Below, piece by piece: positions 38,130 through 47,039 of a DNA stretch of 64,000 nt. Both the position numbers and the translations under genes were made by a program. The stretch covers positions 177,085 to 241,084 of the forward strand of contig NZ_WHOM01000033.1 in assembly GCF_009739465.1 (NCBI RefSeq), given 5' to 3'. Source of the DNA: Streptomyces apocyni (GTDB lineage: Bacteria > Actinomycetota > Actinomycetes > Streptomycetales > Streptomycetaceae). The notes under the pieces are model-generated. The model searched no databases. It was given only the letters and a program-made list of their open reading frames with translations, and was not told the origin of the DNA. Within the stretch, counting starts at the first letter, position 1. Each line of letters opens with the position of its first letter.

Positions 38130-39268
38130 CAGATCTCCATCCCGAACGGCCGGGTGAAACGGACGTCACCCTCGACCATGTCTCGCATGTCTTCGACGTT
38201 GTGGCGGAACATCAGCATCCGTTCGATGCCGAACCCGAAGGCGAATCCGCTGTACTTCTCGGGGTCGACGCCACAGGCGGTGAGCACCCGCGGGTTGACC
38301 ATGCCGCAGCCGCCGAGCTCGATCCAGCCCTCGCTGCCGCAGGTCCGGCAGGGCCGGTCCGGGTCGCCGACGGAGGCGCCACGGCACACGTAGCAGACCA
38401 TGTCCATCTCGGCGGACGGCTCGGTGAACGGGAAGTAGTTCGGGCGCAGCCGGGTCTTCATGTCCGGGCCGAAGAGCGCCTGCACCATGTGGTCCAGGGT
38501 GCCCTTGAGGTCGGCCATGGTCAGGCCCTCGTCGACCGCGAGCAGCTCGATCTGGTGGAAGACCGGGGTGTGCGTGGCGTCCAGCTCGTCGGTGCGGTAG
38601 ACCCGCCCCGGGCAGACGATGTAGACGGGCGGCTCCCGGTCGAGCAGGGCGCGCGCCTGCACCGGCGAGGTGTGGGTACGCAGCACGACACCGGACTCGT
38701 CGCCCGTGGTGGCCTTGCCGTCCGGCGAGGTGCCCTGGACGAAGAAGGTGTCCTGCATCTGGCGGGCCGGGTGGTCGGGCACGAAGTTCAGGGCGTCGAA
38801 GTTGAACCACTCCGCCTCGACCTCAGGGCCCTCGGCGACCTCGTAGCCCATCGCGACGAAGACGTCGGCGACGCGCTCCATGATGGTCGTGAGCGGGTGC
38901 CGGGCGCCGGCCGGGACACGGTCGTAGGGCAGCGTGACGTCCACGGCCTCCTCGACCAGGACGCGGGCGTCGCGCTCGGCCTCCAGCTCGCTCTGTCGGG
39001 CGGCGAGCGCCTTGTTCACGACGCCGCGTGCCATGCCCACACGCTTGCCGGCCTCGGCCTTGGCCTGCGGCGGAAGCGCGCCGATCTCGCGGTTGGCGAG
39101 CGCCAGCGGCGAGGTGCCACCGGTGTGCGCGACCTTCGCGTGGGCGAGCGCGTCGAGGTCCTGCGCCGCGGCGAAGGCGGCGAGCGCCTCGTCCCGTACG
39201 CGCTCGATCTCGTCCGGTTTCAACGCGTCGACCTGAACAGGGTCGTACGACTTATTGGGTGCCGACAT
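38129..39268 (-). CDS. pheS: Phenylalanine-tRNA ligase alpha subunit
   Basis: This 379-residue catalytic subunit activates phenylalanine and transfers it to tRNA-Phe. It has an N-terminal coiled coil (about 15-90) and the class II core with [14 protein letters not shown] (motif 2 region) and [14 protein letters not shown] (motif 3). A CxxC...CxxC zinc-like knot ([20 protein letters not shown]) sits near residue 290. The ATG at 39268 fits homologues, but GGAAGAG is unusually close to it. No T-box or Phe-rich leader peptide was recognised upstream; TAGACT about 70 bp upstream may be the -10. Confidence 0.95.
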   Translation of the reverse strand: MSAPNKSYDPVQVDALKPDEIERVRDEALAAFAAAQDLDALAHAKVAHTGGTSPLALANREIGALPPQAKAEAGKRVGMARGVVNKALAARQSELEAERDARVLVEEAVDVTLPYDRVPAGARHPLTTIMERVADVFVAMGYEVAEGPEVEAEWFNFDALNFVPDHPARQMQDTFFVQGTSPDGKATTGDESGVVLRTHTSPVQARALLDREPPVYIVCPGRVYRTDELDATHTPVFHQIELLAVDEGLTMADLKGTLDHMVQALFGPDMKTRLRPNYFPFTEPSAEMDMVCYVCRGASVGDPDRPCRTCGSEGWIELGGCGMVNPRVLTACGVDPEKYSGFAFGFGIERMLMFRHNVEDMRDMVEGDVRFTRPFGMEI

Positions 39269-39383
39269 CTCTTCCCGTACTTCCGATTGGCTTGGCTGGG
39301 GAGTCCCGCACACGACAAGGACACAATCGCGCCAAAGGTCGAGTCTAACGGTGTACGGGAAGGCGAAGGTGCCCGTGGGGCGC

Positions 39384-40580
39384 TCAGACCAGGTAGGCAG
39401 GCGTCGCCACGGGCAACGTAAATCGGAACTCGGCGCCGCCCGCCGGTCCCCGGCCGACCGTGATCGTGCCGCCGTGGGCCTCCACGATGCCCTTGACGAT
39501 GTACAGGCCGAGGCCGGTCCCGCCGCGTTTGCTCCCCCGCCAGAAGCGGGTGAAGACACGGCCCATCGACTCCTCGGGGATGCCGGGGCCTTCGTCGCTC
39601 ACGGTGACTGCCGTTCCCTCCGCCTGGTGCTTGGGCCGCGCCGGGTCGTCCGGGCGGGCGGTGCTGTCCAGCCGCACGGCGGCCACCTCGATGGTGACAG
39701 TTCCCTCGCCGTGCCGCACCGCGTTTTCCAGCAGGTTACTCAGCACCTGGTCGATCTTGTCCGGGTCGGCCCACAGTCCCGGCAGCGGCTGCTGTAGCCG
39801 TACCAGGAAGCGCTCGGGGGGCTGGCCCGCGGCGACATGCGCCTGGACATGCCGTCCGACGGCCGCGCCGAGGTCGACGGGCTGACGGCGGACCTCCAGT
39901 CGGCCGGAGTCGATCCGGGAGATGTCGAGCAGTTCGGCGATGAGCCGGGTGACGCGGTTGGCGTCGGCGTCGACGGTCTCCAGCATCAGGCGCTTCTGGT
40001 CGTCGGTGAAGCGTTCCCACTTCGCGAGCAGGGTGGCCGTGAAGCCCTTGACGGAGGTCAGCGGCGAGCGCAGCTCATGGGCGACGGTGGCGATCAGTTC
40101 GGCGTGGCTGCGCTCGGTGCGGCGGCGGGCCTCGGTGTCCCTGAGCGAGACGACCAGGCGGCGCAGCGGTCCGGTGGGGCGGGTACGGACGTACCGGGCG
40201 GTGACCAGGACCTCGCGGCCGCCGGGCAGCAGGAGGTTGCGCTCGGGCTGGCCCCTGCGGGTGGCAAGCCCGCCGTACGGGTCGGTCAGCTGCCACCAGC
40301 GTCGGCCTTCGAGATCCTCCAGCGGCAGTGCGCGCTCCAGCGGACTGCCCAGGGCGTCGGCGCGGGGTACGGCGGTGATGCGGGCGGCCGCGGCGTTGAA
40401 GCAGATCACCCGGCCCGTCTCGTCCGCGACGACCAGGCCGTCCGGCAGGTCATCCGGGTCCAGGCCGAGGCCGCCGAGGCCGCCGGGGTCCTCGGCGTCC
40501 TCGGGGGCGGCACAGGGCGTCGGGGAAGGTGGCGGAGCGGCGCCGTGTGCTCCGCGTGGTCCCCTGGTGCCGACAGTCAT
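39384..40580 (-). CDS. Orphan PAS-domain sensor histidine kinase
   Basis: This 398-residue soluble kinase has no transmembrane helix. A PAS-like domain (about 45-140, [19 protein letters not shown]) is followed by HisKA with the phospho-accepting His in [17 protein letters not shown] (about 165-181) and an HATPase domain with N, G1 ([11 protein letters not shown]) and G2 ([12 protein letters not shown]) boxes. No response regulator is next to it, so its partner is elsewhere. A cytosolic PAS sensor suggests redox, energy or ligand sensing. It lies between the rRNA methyltransferase and pheS genes with its own spacing on both sides. Confidence 0.87.
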   Translation of the reverse strand: MTVGTRGPRGAHGAAPPPSPTPCAAPEDAEDPGGLGGLGLDPDDLPDGLVVADETGRVICFNAAAARITAVPRADALGSPLERALPLEDLEGRRWWQLTDPYGGLATRRGQPERNLLLPGGREVLVTARYVRTRPTGPLRRLVVSLRDTEARRRTERSHAELIATVAHELRSPLTSVKGFTATLLAKWERFTDDQKRLMLETVDADANRVTRLIAELLDISRIDSGRLEVRRQPVDLGAAVGRHVQAHVAAGQPPERFLVRLQQPLPGLWADPDKIDQVLSNLLENAVRHGEGTVTIEVAAVRLDSTARPDDPARPKHQAEGTAVTVSDEGPGIPEESMGRVFTRFWRGSKRGGTGLGLYIVKGIVEAHGGTITVGRGPAGGAEFRFTLPVATPAYLV

Positions 40581-40713
40581 TCCCCGTACCCCACCCTCTC
40601 AACTGGTGCAGTGGGTCCCCGAGCCCGCCACACTACTAGCTGAGGGTTACCGAACGGACCCCCTCAGCCAGCGGTCAGAGCCAGCCAGGGCCTAGGACCG
40701 CCCCAGGCCTGTC

Positions 40714-41538
<825 letters not shown>

Positions 41539-41569
41539 GGTCGGCGGCTCACCTTTTCACGTACGTACG

Positions 41570-41630
41570 GAAGGGCGGAACGCGGAACGCGGACCGTGGA
41601 TCGTAGAACACGGACCGCGGAACGCTGAAC
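41570..41630. repeat. Degenerate GAACGCGGA repeats
   Basis: Several imperfect copies of GAACGCGGAC lie in the gap between the ribosomal operon and the RNA methyltransferase gene. No gene is visible there. Confidence 0.5.
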
Positions 41631-41633
41631 GCA

Positions 41634-41666
41634 CCGGACCCGCAGGCATGCCACCTGCGGGTCCGG
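41634..41666 (-). terminator. Terminator of the infC-rpmI-rplT operon
   Basis: A perfect 13-bp stem (41634-41646 with 41654-41666) with a 7-base loop starts 38 bases past the rplT stop codon. Confidence 0.82.
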
Positions 41667-41703
41667 CGAAAGGCCTGTCACGGCCGGGAAGACGGGGCCT
41701 GGA

Positions 41704-42090
41704 TCAGGCGGCGGTCTTCGGGGCGTTGACGTCGCTCGGGAGGGCCTTCTGGGCGACCTCGACCAGCGCGGCGAACGCGTTGGTGTCGTTGACCGCGAGC
41801 TCGGCCAGCATCTTGCGGTCCACCTCGATGTTGGCGGCCTTCAGACCCTGGATGAGGCGGTTGTACGTCATGCCGTTCTGGCGGGCAGCGGCGTTGATGC
41901 GCTGGATCCACAGCTGACGGAAGTCGCCCTTGCGCTTCTTGCGGTCGTTGTAGTTGTAGACGAGGGAGTGGGTGACCTGCTCCTTCGCCTTGCGGTACAG
42001 GCGCGAACGCTGACCGCGGTAGCCGCTGGCCTGCTCGAGGATCGCCCGACGCTTCTTGTGGGCGTTGACTGCCCGCTTGACGCGTGCCAC
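41704..42090 (-). CDS. rplT: 50S ribosomal protein L20
   Basis: This 128-residue basic protein nucleates 23S rRNA folding early in large-subunit assembly. It has the family sequence from [15 protein letters not shown] to [15 protein letters not shown]. In many bacteria L20 also represses its own operon by binding the leader RNA. It is the third gene of infC-rpmI-rplT; a strong hairpin lies in the 102-bp gap before it. Confidence 0.97.
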   Translation of the reverse strand: MARVKRAVNAHKKRRAILEQASGYRGQRSRLYRKAKEQVTHSLVYNYNDRKKRKGDFRQLWIQRINAAARQNGMTYNRLIQGLKAANIEVDRKMLAELAVNDTNAFAALVEVAQKALPSDVNAPKTAA

Positions 42091-42159
42091 TTGATAACTC
42101 CTTGTAGCGGGGCCGTGGTGATCGTCACACGGCCCGGTTCGAATAGGTCCCGGTCTCGG

Positions 42160-42192
42160 CGTCCGGCCCCCGTCGGTGCGGGGGCCGTGACG
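42160..42192 (-). promoter_or_regulatory. Intercistronic hairpin between rpmI and rplT
   Basis: CGGCCCCCG and CGGGGGCCG (42164-42172 with 42179-42187) pair, extended by CGTC/GACG with one bulged base. The structure begins right at the rpmI stop codon. It may partially terminate, protect the RNA end, or serve as an L20-binding mimic. Confidence 0.55.
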
Positions 42193-42387
42193 TCACTTGC
42201 CGAGAAGCTTCTTGATCTTCTTGGCGTCGCCCGGGGCCATCTCGGCGTTGCCGGTGAGGCGACGCGTCAGTCGGGACGACTTGTGCTCGAGCAGGTGGCG
42301 CTTGCCGGCGCGCTCGCGCATCACCTTGCCGGAGCCGGTGATCTTGAAGCGCTTGCTGGAACCGCTGTGCGTCTTGTTCTTCGGCAT
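42193..42387 (-). CDS. rpmI: 50S ribosomal protein L35
   Basis: This 64-residue Lys/Arg-rich protein begins [21 protein letters not shown], the L35 signature. It is part of the large ribosomal subunit, near the L15/23S region. It lies between infC and rplT in the classic order. The ATG has a GAGGAGA ribosome binding site. Confidence 0.96.
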   Translation of the reverse strand: MPKNKTHSGSSKRFKITGSGKVMRERAGKRHLLEHKSSRLTRRLTGNAEMAPGDAKKIKKLLGK

Positions 42388-42484
42388 AGCGCCGTTCTCT
42401 CCTCGTCGGTGGCACTCCCCCGGTCGGGACCGGCAGGCGGGAGCGTCAGTTGTATCGGTTGGCATCCAGGGCTCGCGCCCCGGA

Positions 42485-43138
42485 TCAGGCCTCGGCGGGC
42501 TCCTCGGAGGACGCCTCGGCGACTTCCTCGTCGGGGGCACGGTCCCGACGGCTCTCCACCGCGGTCTCCGCGGCTTCCGCCTTGCGGGCGGCCTGGGCCT
42601 CGCGGGCCTCGGCCATCGCCTCGGTCTTCTTCTTGTGCGGACCGAGAACCATGATCATGTTTCGGCCGTCCTGCTTCGGGTTCGACTCGATGAACCCGAG
42701 GTCCTCGACGTCCGAAGCCAGCCGCTGCAGCAGCCGGAAGCCCAGCTCGGGGCGGGACTGCTCGCGACCACGGAACATGATCGTGATCTTGACCTTGTCG
42801 CCCTGCTTGAGGAACCGGACGACGTGACCCTTTTTGGTGTCGTAGTCGTGCGGGTCGATCTTCGGCCGGAGCTTCATCTCCTTGATGACCGTGTGCGCCT
42901 GGTTCTTGCGCGCCTCACGGGCCTTCATGGCCGACTCGTACTTGAACTTGCCGTAGTCCATGAGCTTGCAGACGGGCGGGCGAGCGTTCGCCGCCACCTC
43001 GACCAGGTCGAGGTCGTACTCCTGAGCGAGCTCAAGGGCCTTGGCAAGCGGAACAATCCCGACCTGCTCGCCGCTTGGACCGACAAGTCGCACTTCGGGA
43101 ACGCGAATCCGGTCGTTGATGCGGGGCTCGGCGCTGAT
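42485..43138 (-). CDS. infC: Translation initiation factor IF-3 (ATC start)
   Basis: IF-3 binds the 30S subunit, prevents premature 50S joining and rejects incorrect start codons. The 217 residues contain the N-domain (about 1-85), a linker and the C-domain (about 92-175), plus an Ala/Glu-rich tail after residue 185. The family N-terminus [20 protein letters not shown] runs upstream of the first ATG/GTG in frame to an ATC at 43138, which has GGAGG four bases before it (GAGGAGGATCC-ATC). I therefore call ATC the start. IF-3 is known to autoregulate through such rare start codons. Confidence 0.94.
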   Translation of the reverse strand: MSAEPRINDRIRVPEVRLVGPSGEQVGIVPLAKALELAQEYDLDLVEVAANARPPVCKLMDYGKFKYESAMKAREARKNQAHTVIKEMKLRPKIDPHDYDTKKGHVVRFLKQGDKVKITIMFRGREQSRPELGFRLLQRLASDVEDLGFIESNPKQDGRNMIMVLGPHKKKTEAMAEAREAQAARKAEAAETAVESRRDRAPDEEVAEASSEEPAEA

Positions 43139-43523
43139 GGATCCTCCTCGGTAGCACCACGCGACGGTCTGGCGGACTGCCGCGTAACGTCTCTATTCGT
43201 TAGACCTAACCGGCCCGGTGCATGAAAAATGCCCCGGACGATCACTTGCGGGGCTCCATCACTACCGGAGCACCGCCGTGTCGTACACGGGGCGCACATC
43301 GGACGACCACTGCGGGAGTGGAGCGTCTGACCGGTGACCCGCCGCCCGAAGAGCGGCCAGGTGGGAGATCGGAGCCTCCACTTGTGGGCCGGACACTCGT
43401 GGTGCACACGGATATCCAGCCGGTCGATTCACCAGCATACCAGCGTTCGGGGCCGTCGCCGCCCGCCTGCCGGGTGGGCCTAGGCTGGACCGGCCCGTCA
43501 ATCCGCAGGAAGAAGAAGCAGTC
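43139..43523. other. infC leader and intergenic region
   Basis: This 385-bp gap separates infC (left) from a DUF1844 gene (right). It contains the infC 5' leader with a small hairpin (43215-43237, CCGGTGCAT pairing imperfectly with ATGCCCCGG, U-rich loop on the minus strand). A likely -10 for the DUF1844 gene, TAGGCT, is at 43481-43486. I recognise no gene or known L20 leader structure. Confidence 0.5.
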
Positions 43524-43889
43524 ATGAGCGACGACCCGACCACCGAGCCCGGCAGCACCGACTTCGACGCCATGACCCGCGATATCGCGGAGGTCCCCGC
43601 GGTCGAGGTGATCGTGACGGTCGCGGTCAACCTGATGAGCGCCTCGGCGGTGAAGCTGGGCCTCACCGACGAGGGCGAGCAGCACAAGGACCTGGACGAG
43701 GCCCGCAAGCTGGTGCACGCGCTGGCCGGTCTGCTGGACGCCAGCACCACCGAGATCAGCTCCTTCCACGCGGCGCCGCTGCGCGACGGGCTGAAGTCGC
43801 TGCAGCTGGCGTTCCGTGAGGCGTCGCTGGTGCCGGACGAGCCGGGGCAGGGGCCTGGCGAGAAGTACACCGGGCCGGTCTTCGGCTGA
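43524..43889 (+). CDS. DUF1844 domain protein
   Basis: This 121-residue protein carries VPAVEVIVTVAVNLMSASAVKLGL followed by D.DEARKLVHALAGLLDA, the DUF1844 pattern. Members are short helical proteins often found next to infC in actinobacteria, with no assigned function. A separate promoter (TAGGCT at 43481) and AGGAAGAAG ribosome binding site are visible. Confidence 0.86.
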   Translation: MSDDPTTEPGSTDFDAMTRDIAEVPAVEVIVTVAVNLMSASAVKLGLTDEGEQHKDLDEARKLVHALAGLLDASTTEISSFHAAPLRDGLKSLQLAFREASLVPDEPGQGPGEKYTGPVFG

Positions 43890-43901
43890 CCTTCCGTCCT
43901 C

Positions 43902-43936
43902 CCGTCCTCGTAGGTACGCAGGTACTACGAGGACGG
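43902..43936. terminator. Bidirectional terminator between DUF1844 and SseB-like genes
   Basis: A 12-bp stem CCGTCCTCGTAG (43902-43913 with 43925-43936), plus three more base pairs after a bulge, lies between the convergent genes. It includes the stop codon of the SseB-like gene. Confidence 0.72.
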
Positions 43937-44671
43937 ACCACGTACGAACAGGGGCTCGCCCGGTGGGGTGGCCGTGACCGGCAGCAGTGCCAGGTCCAGG
44001 CCGCGCACCAGGCGGGCCCTCAGTGCGTCGTCGGCGGCCAGCGCCTCGGTGACCTGGCGGGCCGCGTCAGCCGGTTCGGCGTCCGCGGACAGGACCAGCG
44101 CGAGGGTTCCGTCCGCCTGGCCGGGGCCGAGGTAGGCGCGGAGCACCGCGGGCACCCCGGCGACCACGGTCCGTACCGCCTCGACGACCGCGGGGTCGGC
44201 CAGCGGGTCGGTGGAGACGCGTCCTTCGGCGAGGGCGAGGAGCGCGGGGCGGGGCAGTTCGAAGGCCACGGGACCCGCCAGGTCCAGCACGATGGTGTCG
44301 GCCTTCTCATGGGCGGCGGCGCGCAGCGCCTGCCCCAGCGGTACGGCGACCGGCCTGGCCTCGGGGTCCCAGCGGGCGAGTGCGGCGGTCGACGAGAAGG
44401 CGGGCAGTGCGGTACGGTCCCCGGCCTTGAGAGTCGGGACGGCCATGTCGCTGGTCTTGTCGCGTTTCAGACCGTTCGCGTCCGTTTCCGCCTCGCCCAG
44501 CACCGCGACGACCGGCACCAGCAGCCGGGTGCCGGAGAGCGCCTGAAGCACCCTGCTCGCGTTCTCGGCCGTCCGGTCGCCCGCCCAGGTGGTGAGGGCC
44601 GCGGTCAGCCGCGGGTCCGCGGAACCGTCGTCGTCAGAAAAGCCGGAGTCAGGGATGTTCTTGTTCGCCAC
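43925..44671 (-). CDS. SseB-family protein
   Basis: This 248-residue protein has the SseB pattern: LLVPVVAVLGEAETDANG.KRDKTSDMAVPTLKAGDRTALPAFSS (roughly 50-95) followed by VLDLAGPVAFELPRPALLALAEG and a second similar half. SseB proteins are poorly understood; E. coli SseB is linked to serine metabolism, and actinobacterial ones are uncharacterised. Start is GTG at 44671. It converges on the DUF1844 gene. Confidence 0.78.
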   Translation of the reverse strand: MANKNIPDSGFSDDDGSADPRLTAALTTWAGDRTAENASRVLQALSGTRLLVPVVAVLGEAETDANGLKRDKTSDMAVPTLKAGDRTALPAFSSTAALARWDPEARPVAVPLGQALRAAAHEKADTIVLDLAGPVAFELPRPALLALAEGRVSTDPLADPAVVEAVRTVVAGVPAVLRAYLGPGQADGTLALVLSADAEPADAARQVTEALAADDALRARLVRGLDLALLPVTATPPGEPLFVRGPSS

Positions 44672-44742
44672 GACCAGTGACCCTACCGAGCCCGCGCGCG
44701 AGGCGTTCCCCTCGGGTTCAGGGGTACGACGAACAAAGCACG

Positions 44743-44778
44743 CGGGAACGTCGGCGACCACGGGAACGTCGGCGACCA
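44743..44778. repeat. 18-bp perfect tandem repeat before a lipoprotein gene
   Basis: Two exact, adjacent copies of CGGGAACGTCGGCGACCA end eight bases before the beta-lactamase-like start codon. They lie between divergent genes. Confidence 0.88.
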
Positions 44779-44786
44779 TGGGGGGC

Positions 44787-45746
44787 ATGCGACGGCTCAG
44801 ATACGCGCCCGTGGCCACCGCCGTCCTGCTTGGCTGGGGGCTCGTGGGCTGCGCCCAGAACCAGGCGAACGTGGTGCACGACGCGGCACCACCGCGCCAC
44901 ATACCCACGGTCGCGCCGTCAGCTCTCTCGACGCCGCGAGAGGCGGTCACCGCAGAGCAGGAGGCGGCCACAGGGGCGCGGGAAGCGGCGCAGGAGGCGG
45001 TCACGGAGGTGGCGGTGGGGGCGGACCCGGAAGCGAACAAGCGGCTGGCCGAGGCGCTGGCCTCCGTCCTGCCCGACGACGGCCCGACCCGGCTGTCGGT
45101 CGCGGTCCTCGACCTGGGCGACGGTGCCCTCGCGGTGCACGGCGGCGAGGAGACATACGACACAGCGAGCATAGTGAAGGTCGACATACTGGCGACGCTG
45201 CTGCTCCAGGCCCAGGACGAGGGGCGGGAGCTCACCGAGCGGGAGCGCGCGGCGGCCACCGACATGATCGTCAACAGCGGCAACGACTCGGCGACGGAAC
45301 TGTGGGAGGCCATCGGCGGGGCCGCGGGTCTGGACGCCGCCAACCAGCGGCTCGGGCTCACCGGGACCACGGCCGGTGAGAACGGCGAGTGGGGGCTGAC
45401 CCAGACGACCGCGGCGGACCAGGTGGCGCTGTTGCGGGCGGTCTTCGGCGGGCCGGAGTCAGAGCTGGTCGAGGCCTCGCGTGCCTACGTCCAGGAGCTG
45501 ATGGGGGGCATATCCGACGGCCAGGGCTGGGGCGTGTCGGCGGCCGGTTCGAATGGCGCGCTGAAGAACGGCTGGCTGCCGCGGAGCGCGAGCGGGCTGT
45601 GGGACGTGAACAGCATCGGGCGGGTGACCACGGACGACGGTGACCGCTTGGTCGCCGTGATCTCCGACGGCCACGCGACGATGGAGGACGGCGTCGCGCT
45701 GGTCGAGGCCTCGGCGAGGGCCGGGGTCGCCTCACTGACGTCCTGA
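44787..45746 (+). CDS. Class A beta-lactamase-fold lipoprotein
   Basis: This 319-residue exported serine hydrolase has a basic start, hydrophobic helix and lipobox LVGC with the lipid cysteine near residue 20, so it should be membrane-anchored outside the cell. The fold keeps SIVK (Ser-x-x-Lys), SGN in place of SDN, and KNG in place of KTG. It lacks a recognisable E166-type omega-loop motif. It may be a weak beta-lactamase, a penicillin-binding protein relative or a non-enzymatic binder. ATG at 44787 gives the shortest clean signal; an in-frame ATG at 44778 is possible. Confidence 0.75.
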   Translation: MRRLRYAPVATAVLLGWGLVGCAQNQANVVHDAAPPRHIPTVAPSALSTPREAVTAEQEAATGAREAAQEAVTEVAVGADPEANKRLAEALASVLPDDGPTRLSVAVLDLGDGALAVHGGEETYDTASIVKVDILATLLLQAQDEGRELTERERAAATDMIVNSGNDSATELWEAIGGAAGLDAANQRLGLTGTTAGENGEWGLTQTTAADQVALLRAVFGGPESELVEASRAYVQELMGGISDGQGWGVSAAGSNGALKNGWLPRSASGLWDVNSIGRVTTDDGDRLVAVISDGHATMEDGVALVEASARAGVASLTS

Positions 45747-45825
45747 CGCCCTGGCGTCCTGAGTCCTGAGGTGCTGGCGCCCTGAGGTCCTGGCGCCCCA
45801 GCGTCCCGAGGTCCCGACGCCGCTC
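45747..45825. repeat. Degenerate CTGGCGCCCTGAGGT repeats
   Basis: Four or five imperfect copies of a roughly 15-base unit fill the gap between the lipoprotein gene and the convergent subtilase gene. They may be a decayed tandem array. No hairpin dominates. Confidence 0.55.
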
Positions 45826-45851
45826 GCCCGACGCAGGACGCGACGGGACGG

Positions 45852-47039
45852 TTACGGCAGCGGTCCGCCGCCCGGCCGTGCGGGCCCCCGGTACCACAGC
45901 AGTACGGCCGTCACCAGCAGCGTCGTACCGAGACCACCCGCCAGCAGGCCAGCCCAGCCGATCGCGTCGCGCTCCTCCTCGGGCTGGTCGGGTCCGGGAC
46001 CGAAGTACCGCGTGCCGAACTCGGCCGGGCGCAGCGACTCGGGCCGCAGCGCGCCGCCCGCGCGGATCGCGGCGGCCGGGTCCACCAGGCCGTAGCCACG
46101 GGAGTCGTCGCGGCCGTTGTCGGGGGCGTGCTGGGTGGTGTCCTGGAGCAGCTTCTTGATCTGGGCCGGGGTCAGGTCCGGGTGTGCGGAGCGCACCAGC
46201 GCCACCGCGCCCGAGACGAAGGCGGCGGCGGAGCTGGTGCCCCAGCCCTCCACGTATCCGCCGTCAGGCGCGGCCATCACGATGTCGTCGCCGGGTGCGC
46301 TGACGGTGGCGTACCAGCGGCGGGTGGAGAACGCGGCGCGGTTGCCGAAGCGGTCCTCGGCGGTCACCGCGATCACGCCGGGGTAGGCGGCCGGGTAGGA
46401 GACGCGGTCGCCCTCCTCGCCGCCGTTGCCCGCCGACGCGACGACGACGGAGCCCTTCTTGAGGGCGTACCGGACGGCCGCGTCCTCGGCGGCTGCCGGG
46501 TGGGCGGACTCGCTGTCGTCGCCGAGCGAGAGGTTGATCACGTCGGCGCCCTGGTCGGCGGCCCAGCGGATGCCCTTGGCGAGGGCGTTGCCACGGGTGC
46601 TGCGGGCCTTCGTCCGCAGGGGGTCGCCGTCTTCGAGGATCACCCGGACCGGGAGGATCCTGGCCTGGGGCGCGACGCCGAGTACGCCGTCGCCGGAGTC
46701 CTGGCCGTGTCCGTGGCCCGCGATGATCCCGGCCATCGCGGTGCCGTGCTTGGCCCAGGAGCCATCGCCCCGCGCGGCGCCGAAGCCGATCATGTCCTTG
46801 CCGTCGACGACGTTGCGCTCAAGGTCGGGGTGCGCGGCGTCGACGCCGGTGTCCAGGACCGCGACGGTGACGCCCTCGCCCCGCGTGGTGCGCCACGCCT
46901 CGCGGGTGGTCGTGCCGTCCAGGCTCCACTGGCGGGCGCGGATCGAGTCGGCCTCGGCGGTGGTGGCGGGCAGCAGGGTGAGCGCGGCGGCGGCGAGCAG
47001 GGCGGCGGTCTTGCGGAGTCTCATACGGCGGAGTCTCAT
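45852..47039 (-). CDS. Mycosin-like membrane-anchored subtilase (S8)
   Basis: This 395-residue secreted serine protease has a signal peptide (about 1-30), an S8 catalytic domain with Asp in AVLDTGVDAAHPDL, His in KHGTAMAG and Ser in GTSSAAAFVSG, and a C-terminal membrane helix (about 368-385). That is the layout of mycosins, the membrane proteases of type VII secretion. No esx, eccC or eccB gene is near. It is coupled to the proline-rich membrane gene by a four-base ATGA overlap, which supports the ATG at 47039. Confidence 0.87.
   Translation of the reverse strand: MRLRRMRLRKTAALLAAAALTLLPATTAEADSIRARQWSLDGTTTREAWRTTRGEGVTVAVLDTGVDAAHPDLERNVVDGKDMIGFGAARGDGSWAKHGTAMAGIIAGHGHGQDSGDGVLGVAPQARILPVRVILEDGDPLRTKARSTRGNALAKGIRWAADQGADVINLSLGDDSESAHPAAAEDAAVRYALKKGSVVVASAGNGGEEGDRVSYPAAYPGVIAVTAEDRFGNRAAFSTRRWYATVSAPGDDIVMAAPDGGYVEGWGTSSAAAFVSGAVALVRSAHPDLTPAQIKKLLQDTTQHAPDNGRDDSRGYGLVDPAAAIRAGGALRPESLRPAEFGTRYFGPGPDQPEEERDAIGWAGLLAGGLGTTLLVTAVLLWYRGPARPGGGPLP

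Noticed and set aside
35574..38393. A 939-codon open frame on the plus strand opposite pheT
   Set aside because: High-GC coding DNA leaves long open frames on the opposite strand. The frame covers pheT, has no ribosome binding site or recognisable domain, and its residue composition is that of an antisense shadow.
39269..39383. T-box or Phe-rich leader peptide upstream of pheS
   Set aside because: No T-box consensus or specifier loop is visible, and the few Phe codons near 39370 belong to an open frame with no start or ribosome binding site.
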